A DNA stretch of 64,000 bases, from positions 18,662,001 through 18,726,000 of the forward strand of contig CM114273.1 in NCBI GenBank assembly GCA_050084515.1, written 5' to 3'. Shown one piece after another: positions 55,823 to 64,000 of this stretch. Source of the DNA: Blasia pusilla (lineage: Eukaryota > Marchantiophyta > Marchantiopsida > Blasiales). Within the stretch, counting starts at the first letter, position 1; every line of letters begins with the position of its first letter. Below the pieces are notes generated by a model. The model was not told the DNA's origin, searched no databases, and worked only from the letters and a program-made list of their open reading frames with translations. Position numbers and translations under genes: made by a program.

Positions 55823-55975
55823 CCGCTCAAAGATTGGGTCGATGTCTTGGCCTGCCAACTACTATGGGATAGTAGTTGGCAAGTCCATTGGAAACTCGTC
55901 GATCCGATAGAGGTCGATTTCTTCCGCCGGGCTCAAAGACGAGGAAGATTGCTCTCCTACTTCTTCAGAGATGTC
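55823..55975 (-). pseudogene. E2 ParB-MTase exon 1, 3' fragment
   Basis: SPAEEIDLYRIDEFPMDLPT followed by a GTAAGA donor at 55,822. It is cut by E4 at 55,976; the coiled-coil part should resume right of E4. Confidence 0.8.
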
Positions 55976-56839
55976 GAGGGCTGGTATTCTGGTAGGAGAG
56001 AGTAAGAGAAGAGAGGAAGAGAGGAAGAGAGGAGAGTCTCTCTTAAAAAAAAAGGGCCAAATCTGCCTCCTCTCTTCAAAACTTCTTGACATATTTGAAA
56101 TTTTTGTTTGCTTTCAAATTCATGAAATATTTAGAAGAGAGTAGGCAGTGGTCCATATTTGTCCCTAAAGAAACCTCCTTTTTCCAGGGGGCGAAAAAAA
56201 AGTAGACATCATAAGACCACTACAAACATTTTTCCATCACTCTCCATGTGAGCCTAAGTTTCTTCACATTGGCTGTCTCGGTCCACAATAAGGAGTGCCC
56301 ATGGGTATTTTTTTTGGAGGACCACCCGGATGCGCATGGGTACGATGCCAACCTCTCTTTTTGCAGGGATTGTTGCTTGCATGATGGCCTTCCCTGAATT
56401 GCCTCATAACCAACTTTCTGACATCCGAAATGGCAATCCGACAGGTAGTAGGAATCCTACACATCTTAGACAAGAAAAGAAGCCTACAACTGGTTTGACG
56501 AATGTAGGGGAACGAGCCAAAAGTTAAGAAGCCCGCCACAATGTGTCAGAAGTTGGTCTCACAGGGAAAGAGTCCGATCACTCAAGCAGCCAACCTGTTG
56601 GAATCCGACAGCTTGCCTGGAAATGGTTAAAAAGTTGCAGTGGGCAAAAAGCTTAAAGTTGCAACTTGTCGGAATCATACGTGTTGCAAAATTTTAATTC
56701 TGAGTAGCTAAAAGAGCACAATCCACAAGTCCAAAAAAAATTTCCAGCAAACTTTTACAAACACCATTATCGGTTGAAAACATCTTGTCCTTTATTACCT
56801 CCGAAGGAACCTCAGAAATGTATATTTGACCTAGTCTAT

Positions 56840-57151
56840 GATTTCTTCAGCCTCATCATCTACAAATTTACTCCTAACTCTCCTAGGTTCCTATACAAAA
56901 GGAATGTCCTGGGATACAAGTGGCTCCTCTGGCCGATTGTAGACGGGGATCGAAAATGTTGGCGAATTCGAGAGTCTTGGCCTCCCCCTAGGTACACCAT
57001 AACGGTCCCATGTAACCTGATTTGAGTCCCACCGCCTTCCTTGGCAGTATATCTTGTACGCTCTGCAATGTGACACCCATCGAGTATCAATATGTGCTCC
57101 GTCCTTGGTAATACCATGATGGCAATCCCACAGGTAGTAGGAATCCAACAC
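56840..57151 (-). pseudogene. Conserved 3' small ORF (E4 copy)
   Basis: LDSYYLWDCHHGITKDGAHI, WVSHCRAYKIYCQGRRWDSN, YNRPEEPLVSQDIPFV. Same position and acceptor-like site as in the other copies. The final RSKFVDDEAEEIID is in a shifted frame. Confidence 0.5.
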
Positions 57152-57598
57152 GTCTCAGAGAAGAAAAGAAGCCTACGCCTTCTTTTTACGAGTTGAGGGG
57201 AAGGTGCCAAAGTGAAGAAGCCCGCCAGACTGCCTCTTAAGTTGGACCAACAGGGAAAGAGTCCAATTAGGCAACGTGTCAGAATCCGACAGGTTGCCTG
57301 GAAGTGGTTAAAAAGGCGCAGTGGTCAAAAAGTGAAAAGTTGCAAGCAGGAGAAATCCGACGGGTTGTAAAATAGAAGTCCGCGGAGAACATAGACGATC
57401 ACATTCGAAAAGACATAAAAGATATTCAGAAAACTTTTAGAAGCACCACCATCGTTCGAAAAAATCTTCTCCTTTATTACATCCGAAAAAAGCTCAGAAC
57501 TGTACATTTGATCTATTCTATGAAATCTTTTGCCTCATCATCAAATAACTCCCTACTCCAAACGCTGCAGTCAAGCTCGGTCGTTGAGTTCTTTGAAC

Positions 57599-58111
57599 TC
57601 ACTCATCATCATCCGAGAGCTCTTGCAAAATTACTTTCGGCCTTGCCGTCCCGATTTCCGGAATCGTTGGAAGTGACGATGGTGTCACTACCAATGGTGG
57701 GTCTGGAACCGGAGCTCTCGGCTTTGGTGGAGAGTTGTACGCCCCAACGAGCCTTTCGTATTCTGTCTTTGCCTCCTTGCAAAGGTCAAACAATTCCTGC
57801 CTTCCCTTGAGGCAGAGAATGTTCGTGCAACTTTGCCAGGCGCCTTTGATACTCGCCCCTGAAAGTCCCACTAAGTCGAACACCAAGTCACCCGGCCTTG
57901 AGCAGAGCTCGATGAGCATTTGCATCAGGGCTAGCGACTTTTCCCTTCCTCCAAGAAGTGGGGTACCGTCTTGCATGTAAATTCCTGGGGGGGAATTGTA
58001 CAAACTATCTAAGCTGTACCCATCTGAGCATGGATCCACAGGATCGTGGATCTTGAACACCTGGAAGTTGTGCTTGGGCCGAGCGAAGCTGTAAATGCAG
58101 GAGTGGTCCAT
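57599..58111 (-). CDS. E4 ParB-MTase exon 4, intact frame
   Basis: 170 uninterrupted codons after a TTTACAG acceptor: MDHSCIYSFARPKHNFQVFK, LLGGREKSLALMQMLIELCS, RPGDLVFDLVGLSGASIKGA, then NILCLKGRQELFDLCKEAKT, a Pro-rich tail and LSDDDE-stop. This is the only copy of the motif I exon with no stop. The canonical DPFxGSG is FDLVGLSG. Exon 3 of this copy has lost about 200 bp, so no whole protein is expected. Confidence 0.65.
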   Translation of the reverse strand: MDHSCIYSFARPKHNFQVFKIHDPVDPCSDGYSLDSLYNSPPGIYMQDGTPLLGGREKSLALMQMLIELCSRPGDLVFDLVGLSGASIKGAWQSCTNILCLKGRQELFDLCKEAKTEYERLVGAYNSPPKPRAPVPDPPLVVTPSSLPTIPEIGTARPKVILQELSDDDE

Positions 58112-58219
58112 CTGTAAAGAAGCACGTTGGAAACAATGTCAGCAACTTGGCATAATGTGCAACACGTCACCAAAGAACTCCGCTTGACCCTAGAGAACTT
58201 TTTTTAAATACTAACATTG

Positions 58220-58350
58220 GAGCAACCTATCGGAGTCCGACGGGTTATTTTTGTCCATGACCAACCCGTCGGAAGGCGACGGGTTGCTCTCAGCCAAGCA
58301 TGGGCTACTCTTAGCCTGCAACCTGTCGCCTTCCGACGGGTTGCTCACGG
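58220..58350. repeat. Palindromes in E4 MTase intron 3
   Basis: Three palindromes (GTCGGAAGGCGAC, GTCGCCTTCCGAC and one degenerate); this intron is shorter than in E1 to E3. Confidence 0.75.
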
Positions 58351-58401
58351 ACAAAAACAACATCGGAGATATACAATCTGGATACAAGAATAGAGCCTTA
58401 C

Positions 58402-60081
58402 CCGAATCTGACTCATCGTGGATCGAAGTGGGTACTCGTTCTTGATGATCCACGATTGCGCCGTCCTCCACTTCAGCGACCTCTTGACGCACTGGAGGTT
58501 GAAAAGCTCATCCTCGCTCCCTCCAGTCAAAACTAAGAAGCAGTCACTCAGATAAGCGTCTGCAAAGGAAAACAAGAGCGCGATCTCGTCATAAGAGAGG
58601 GGAACATTCCAGTCAAGTACCCCGTCCGACGGATTCTCGTCCGACAATCGCAACCCGAGGGCAGATCAGCGATCAATAGATCCACCGCCACCTCTCCGAC
58701 CACTCCATTCACCATCTAGGCAGCGTGCCTGTTTCGTTGAAGCTTCCATCCCAGCATTGTCAATTTATCAATGGCGGGTGTCCACGCTTGAGAACTGAAA
58801 CTTTTCAGCTCATCCAATAAATTTGTGAACTGAAGGAGGACGCTTGTCCGGGTTGTTGTTTCTCTATGTCTTCCCAAGGATGATGGACTGTATTCTCCTT
58901 GGGACAACCCTCGCGCCTCTTGCTTCCGCTTCTCCCGAGTCTGCGGTCGGCTTTTCGGGGTCTCTATGACCTCAGACTCTGGTGGGGTTTTTTTCGCGGA
59001 GGACCTGGTCCGACCCTCTCTCCCCGCTCGCTCGGACGATTCCGGCTCTGGCCTTGAATCTTCAGCCTCTCTTTGGGAAGACTCGGCCTCAGAATTCTTC
59101 CCTCCCCTTGCCTTGCCTTTGAGACCCGTTGTGGATTTGTCTTTGGCTGTGCGGACCTTGGAAGCCAACTCAGCTGTCTCGAGGGCTTGCTCTTCTACAT
59201 CTCCTCCGAAGAAGTCTTCAGGCTGCACAAAATTGGGGATGTCGTCCTGTCTTGCGGCCACTGCATCATGAAGCACGCGTAAATCTTTCTCGGTGATGTC
59301 TTCAGGGTCGTTGAAGTCCAGCCAAATGGGCATCCGTTGGGCAGCTCTTAGTCAAACTGAATCGGCCGCCTGCTCCTGAAGATCTCGCTTCTTCTTTGCG
59401 AGATCCCTTTTGTTCCCCTCGATTCTTTGTCAAGGTCTCCCTGAGGGAGGATGCAATCCTTGAACATCGTCTTGAAACCTGGGTTTTTGATGGGCTTGTC
59501 CCGGATGTCATCGAGCCAAACCTCGAAATCTACAGCACTTTCCAGGTTTGCTTCATCCGGAATGGGCTCTAATCTTTTGAGCTCGGCTTGGAGACCGTCC
59601 AGCATGGACTTCTCGATAACCCGCAACGCGTCCCAGAACGACCATTCGTGGAGCCAGTGGGAGATCACTGGATCAGACACACTCGGAGGATGGTGTGCCG
59701 CCCTCTTCTGGGCCTCTGTGCCCTCGAGACTGATTTTCATCAATCGGATCCTCCTAAACTCGCTTATTCCAGACAACGCAAACCGATGCATGCAATCCAG
59801 GGACACTTTCTCCCCAATCCGACCTTGCGGATCTTCATCCCTTTTCCGCCGGTGCTTGATAATCGCCTTCAGCTCCTTTTAAAACTCCAGACCAAGTTCG
59901 GGGTTGAGAATGCTGATGTAGCGCTGCATCTTGCTTTGCCGTGTACTTCGTGGCTGCAGATGCTGCAGCTTTTTTCGCGTGCTCAGACCCAGATACTTTC
60001 TCCCTCCGCTCCAGCTCCAATGCAGCGCTCTTCTTCGTGGCCTGAATCTTTGACCAGCAAAGGATTATGACGGCTGCATCT
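58402..60081 (-). pseudogene. E4 ParB-MTase exon 3, partial
   Basis: It is truncated at 60,081. One run (59,806-59,348) carries VSDPVISHWLHEWSFWDALR. At about 59,335 the sequence jumps over some 200 bp present in E1. A second run (59,333-58,716) contains WLDFNDPEDITEKDLRVLHD and DDIPNFVQPEDFFGGDVEEQ. The motif IV region near 58,660 is frameshifted, but FSFADAYLSD remains. Confidence 0.75.
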
Positions 60082-61287
60082 TGTAATGGGTCGTTCATGG
60101 GATGTGTAATGTACAAGAGTTTCTATTTTATAGTCGTTTTAATAAGTTCATGGGATGTGTAATGTACAAGCATTTCTATTTTATAGTCGTTTTAATAAGT
60201 TCGATCCCCAAGAGGATCATTGTTTGATGAAAAGAGAGTTCGAAATTACAATTTGGTGGTAATAGTTGTATTTAACTGTGAATGAGTTATATTCAATTTC
60301 TTATCAATATCTTCTGATCATTCTAGGTACCAAAGGATCTTTTCTCGATTCTCTCTAGTGGAATTGACAGCATGTTTAGGTAGATTTTCCTCTCGACATA
60401 AAGAAACCTCATAAAGATCTCAACACAAAAGTTGGCTTCTACTACTTTCGGAACTCAATCCGTCTCGGCAGGTTACTCTCTGTCAAACAGATTTTCTACA
60501 ACTCAGGTTGATTATTTCACTGATGAGAAAGGTTCGCCTGATTCACTCTTCACTCTGCAGACCCAAAAAGAATACCCAGACATAAGCATCGCACATCATA
60601 ATGAATGAATGATTTCTTCACTACTCCATCAAGAACGAGAAATCTTCAAAGAGTATACAAGCTCAAGAGGATACTACTCTCTTGCTCGGACCATTCTTAC
60701 AACATAAGGACTTCGTAAGAGAATGATGATTATGGCTTCTGCCTTGCTTCTTAAATATTTGCTGGAGTGGAAGTGATCCAAAGATTTGAAACGTTCTTGA
60801 TGAAGCTAGTATCTCTTCACTATTTCTAACTACCTAGATCTATGGTTCTCTTAGCTTTTCCTATGATCCCTGTGAATCTGCGGTACAAAATTGTCCTAAC
60901 TACCAATTTGATACAAAGGGTCGCGCCCTTTCCTAGTCTAACTGTTCTAACATGCGTCGCTTGAAATCACAGTCATTCTTAGCCTCGCTTCGCTGGACTT
61001 CATGAGGATGAAGTACTCCATGCTTCGTTCATATTTCCGGTGCTTTGTGCTTCGTACAAGAGCGAAGTACTTCTTTCTTCTTTTCTTCGTTATGCTTCGT
61101 TATTGCGTTTTCCTCTCCTCTAAGGCAAATCCTTGATCTTCCATCTCTCTGCCTTGTCCCAGGAGCTTCGTGATTCACTCATTCTTCCTCATAATAATAA
61201 ATAATCATAATCAAAATCATAATGTACAAGAGTCTTCGTTGAATAAAAAGATATATTCTTCAAGAGTACAAAATTGTGGGTATCACA
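60082..61287 (-). repeat. LTR of the gypsy-type element, with 53-bp tandem duplication
   Basis: The ends are TGTAATGGGT (60,082) and TATCACA (61,287). Within it, a 53-bp unit starting GTTCATGGGATGTGTAATGT occurs twice in tandem (60,093-60,145 and 60,146-60,198). Many GCTTCG words occur from 60,950 to 61,130. Confidence 0.65.
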
Positions 61288-61289
61288 TA

Positions 61290-61300
61290 CCCCCTCCCTC
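61290..61300 (-). promoter_or_regulatory. Polypurine tract
   Basis: On the minus strand GAGGGAGGGGG lies two bases before the LTR start TGTGATACCC, as needed for plus-strand priming. Confidence 0.7.
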
Positions 61301-61326
61301 AAATGTGAGCCGCCCCGGCAAACACT

Positions 61327-62650
61327 TCATGATGTTTCTCCTAGCTCCATACAAGTATCGTCTAAATTATCAAATTTAGGTGTAGGCGCAAAACGACCAT
61401 GAATAGTAGAAGGTTTGTTGATAATGTTAGGGGTATGACTGCGCATTCTTTCTCGCAACTTATTAACAACTAATTTATTCCCTAGTACTTCATTCTGGAC
61501 TAAGACATCAGATGGAGTAAATAATGGTAAGTCTTCAAGAGTAATTGAAAGAGTGGGTACAACTTCTGGAAGAGACTTTGTATGATTGTCGAATTGGCGC
61601 TTCCAATGTTTGTTGATATAGTCGATCTCTTCATTCATTTGTTCTTCGAAACTCTTGGCCGCTTCCTCGATTAACTCTTTGACATCTTCAGGGTCTAACT
61701 TGATTCATGACCGGAACAGCTAAATTCAAGAACCACACCATATCATTGGCTGTCTTAGACATGAAGCGAAGTGCAGGACGGTGATTGCTAGCACAAGGCG
61801 TCTCATCGGAGTCCTCTTGAGTAACAGGTTGTGGTTCCGAGGGTGTTTCAAAATTGACCCTGCCGCGCTTCGGTCTTGGCAGTTCGGTGATTCCCTCGAC
61901 TTTGCTTGAAGCCGAAGTATGCGGATGTTGCTTTAGGGCTGCTTCGCGTGGCCATGTGGCTTCGCGGCTCCCGCTAGAGACCGCTCCGCTCTTTCTTGGT
62001 AAGCGGGGAGTGACCTGCGACCAATCGAGCGCTTTGTCTGCCATCAATTCCTGCTTATGAATATACCGATGGATTAAAAAAGGCGATAAGAATGACTTTG
62101 TGCTTGGATGAAGCACCTTCAACATTGCTCGTACGTTCCCGTCGACAAAGGAAGCGAAGTCGACTCCCTGTGCTTCGGGATCCAAGTGCTGATTCCAAAG
62201 GAGATAGCACATCTTGACGAGCTTATTTGGAAGGTAGTAAGATCGAGGGGGATAAAATAACGTCATCAAATGCTTACAAAACTGTCCAAATAATGGTGGA
62301 GACAGTGACGAAGCCTTATAACCATTCTTGTCCAGACGCTCAGACGTTACACAGCCAAGTGTCAACGTTTTGATATTGAGGCCTTCGTGTTTCACCAAGG
62401 CCTCAGTATCGTACTCATACTCTGGAGCAGCCGGGAGCATGTAAGTGGCTCGTCAATCATCCGGCGTCCAATGTTGGGGCTGAGCTCGATATCGAAGACC
62501 CTTTCTTCGAAACTTGGCGGCTGCCGTTGAGGAGCGAAGCTCCCCGGGGAGTTCTCCTGATGTCAATGTCCAATTTGATTGAAAGAAAGTCGCCAAAGAG
62601 CGCTCTTCTAGTGCTTCGACTAGCTCTGGGGACAGCTTGACCATAGGCAT
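61327..62650 (-). pseudogene. Accessory ORF downstream of integrase, unrecognised
   Basis: The frame opens MPMVKLSPELVEALEERSLA and has one TGA (HWTPDD-stop). It then continues 250 codons with YDTEALVKHEGLNIKTLTLG, LFGQFCKHLMTLFYPPRSYY, YLLWNQHLDPEAQGVDFASF and LPRPKRGRVNFETPSEPQPV. A frameshift leads to an acidic coiled coil (ELIEEAAKSFEEQMNEEIDY), ending KFDNLDDTCMELGETS. Its position between integrase and the PPT is that of env-like or additional ORFs in some plant gypsy lineages such as Athila. No transmembrane stretch is visible, so an envelope role is unlikely. Confidence 0.55.
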
Positions 62651-62859
62651 TGCCGCGCTTCATAGAATGGGCATGGAGTCTTCACGAGGCATGCTTGTAC
62701 GTCGCGCTCGGTGAATTCCGCGCTTTGGTCTGCTCCGCAACTTTGTGTTTACCCTGTCCATGAAAATACCCATCTGGTTCCATAAAGACGCTTAGTCCCC
62801 CCGTTTTACGAGTCCCCCCGTTTTACGGCTGTTGTTGTTGGCGCTGGAACTGCAACAGT

Positions 62860-63000
62860 TAGTTTGGCGCTTCGCATAGCTCAAGAACTCTCACGCTTCG
62901 CTGCTTCGTTGCTTCGCAAAGCTCCCATCAATCCTCTTTCGCGCTTCGCAAAGCTACCATCCGTCATGCTTCGTGCTTCGCGCTTCTACGAAGCTAGAGG
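62860..63000. repeat. GCTTCG-rich stretch
   Basis: GCTTCG or GCTTCGC occurs about nine times in 140 bp, with AAGC complements (GCTTCGCAAAGC twice). The same word is enriched through the LTR and the accessory ORF. Confidence 0.7.
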
Positions 63001-63164
63001 CATTCGCTTACCCCCTTCCTCCTGTTTCAATCCGCATAAGGTTGAGGCTCATAATACCGACGCACATGCATTCCATTGACCCGCATGGGCAGCGATTCTC
63101 CCTGTAAGGTCCCCAACTGTAGTGATCCATTATCATAGATGGCCAATACCCGCTAGGGCCCCAT

Positions 63165-63999
63165 CTAGTTTAATTTGAATTTTCCGGGGAACTTGAGCCG
63201 CCAGTTATCGTACAACAACACCAAGTCTCCAACGCTTATAGATTGTGGCCGGAGATGTCGATCGTAACGTTGTTTGCATTCTTTTTGCACCTGTTCTTTT
63301 TGGCGTAACGCCAACATGTGTGCTTCTTCCAACGCAACTAAGGTCTCATTCCTTCCTTGGAAAACTTCGCTGACGGCCTCCGTTCTTGTTCCTTGCAGTA
63401 CTCGATAAGTGGGCAAAGCCCATTCAATAGGGGTTAAGGGATGAACGCCATAAGTCAGGAAGAACAGGGTATACTTTGTAGTAACCTTCTCACCTGTTCG
63501 GTATGCACACAATGCCGCGGAGATTTTCATGTCCCAATCATAGGAATACGTTACTGTCAATCGATTCAATATCCGGCAGATCAGGCCGTTAGATTTTTCC
63601 GTCAACCCATTGGCTTTAGGGTTGTAGGGCGTGGTTTTCCGATGCTTAATGAGAAAGTAGGAAGTGAGAGACTCAATAGTCTTGTTTAAGAAGAGAGTGC
63701 CACGATCACTTACTAATTCCAATGGGCAGCCATAACGAGTGATAATCATCTCGTATAAAAATTTGGCCACTACTTCACTGTCATCTTTTCGCGTGGCCAC
63801 CACCTCGACGAGCTTAGTACAATAGTCGGTGGCTATGAGAATATACTTCCGCAGTGTTTGGCGAGTAGCGGGGGAGATAGGGCCTACAAAGTCAATACCC
63901 CATTTTTCAAAAGGAGCTAGGGGCATGATAGGTACCAAAGGCCACCGCAAGGTTGCCGTGGGTCAACCTGCTCTTTGACAGGCATCACAACTCTGGATA
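63165..63999 (-). pseudogene. gypsy integrase, C-terminal two thirds
   Basis: At the window edge the zinc-finger CxxC reads SCDACQRAG, followed by a TGA. Then 261 open codons: MPLAPFEKWGIDFVGPISPA (first Asp), LELVSDRGTLFLNKTIESLT (second Asp), KTTPYNPKANGLTEKSNGLI (Glu), and SVGDLVLLYDNWRLKFPGKF with a stop at 63,165. The catalytic D,D,E residues are all present. It is a different lineage from the PHD-bearing integrase at 6411-7379. Confidence 0.85.
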
Positions 64000-64000
64000 A

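Larger units (their letters stand above)
37627..55975 (-). mobile_element. E2: Mutator-like ParB-MTase element inside E0 intron 3
   Basis: It begins GGGGGTTGGTATTCTGGCAG at 37,627. The 9 bp before it are TATAATGAG, and the uninterrupted intron in E2 itself (near 40,330) shows the empty site. It contains the 3' region and ParB-MTase exons 4 to 1 on the minus strand. E3 (43,178-55,298) splits exon 2, and E4 cuts exon 1 at 55,976. Its promoter, transposase and GAGGAGC end must lie to the right of E4, outside the window. Confidence 0.8.
55976..60081 (-). mobile_element. E4: Mutator-like ParB-MTase element inside E2 exon 1
   Basis: It begins GAGGGCTGGTATTCTGGTAG, with purine tract and GAGAGTCTCTC. 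The preceding 9-mer is AGAGATGTC. It holds the 3' region and MTase exons 4 and 3 (minus), and is cut at 60,082 inside exon 3 by an LTR retrotransposon. The rest lies outside the window. Confidence 0.8.
60082..64000 (-). mobile_element. LTR retrotransposon (gypsy-type), 3' half
   Basis: The 3' LTR (60,082-61,287), purine tract (61,290-61,300), accessory ORF (62,650-61,327) and integrase (from the window edge to 63,165) lie in minus-strand order pol, ORF, PPT, LTR. It is inserted in E4 exon 3; the 5 bp before the LTR are CATCT. The 5' half lies beyond the window. Confidence 0.75.

Noticed and set aside
61327-62650. Envelope gene
   Set aside because: There is no signal peptide, no hydrophobic segment long enough for a membrane anchor, and the tail is a charged coiled coil.

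Overview
This window is nuclear DNA of a land plant. Genes have GT-AG introns, there is a degenerate block of plant-type telomere motif (CCCTAAA), and almost every base belongs to plant transposable elements (Helitron, hAT, Ty3/gypsy, CACTA, Ty1/copia and a Mutator-like family). The protein flavour suggests a seed-free plant (fern, lycophyte or bryophyte), but the sequence does not settle this. I see no intact host gene and no RNA gene. It is a deeply nested transposon cluster.

Layout. 1-2990: decayed Helitron Rep-helicase (minus). 4042-5310: decayed hAT transposase. 5568-6075: foldback element. 6411-7379: 3' part of a gypsy integrase with a PHD finger, cut at 7380 by a CACTA element whose end starts CACTAG. 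The CACTA runs from 7380 past 22,200. It holds ATGACTC subterminal repeats, an En/Spm ORF2-type gene (17,793 to 8405, minus) split by a copia element (10,421-15,552), a telomere-like block (about 18,775-19,770) and a TNP2 transposase (22,022 to about 19,890, minus) split by a 599-bp MITE-like element, S1.

22,240-60,081 is the most interesting part: at least five copies (E0 to E4) of a large Mutator-like element, nested in one another. The most complete copy, E3 (43,178-55,298, 12.1 kb), has 9-bp target duplications and two divergent genes. One is a transposase with a DDE-like core and a C-terminal SWIM zinc finger. The other is a four-exon gene whose product joins a coiled coil, a ParB/sulfiredoxin-like domain (DGNHR motif), a helical middle and a beta-class amino-methyltransferase-like fold, with its DPPY motif altered to DLPS in every copy that keeps it. 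The main introns and the shared promoter of both genes are filled with arrays of a roughly 27-bp palindrome whose half-site is GCAACCCGTCGGA. I know of no described plant element with this combination. All copies carry stops or frameshifts, so none here is likely autonomous.

Nesting: gypsy contains CACTA; CACTA contains copia, S1 and E0; E0 contains E1 and E2; E2 contains E3 and E4; E4 is cut at 60,082 by an LTR retrotransposon (60,082 to the window end) with an accessory ORF downstream of its integrase. The missing right halves of these elements should lie beyond 64 kb in mirror order.
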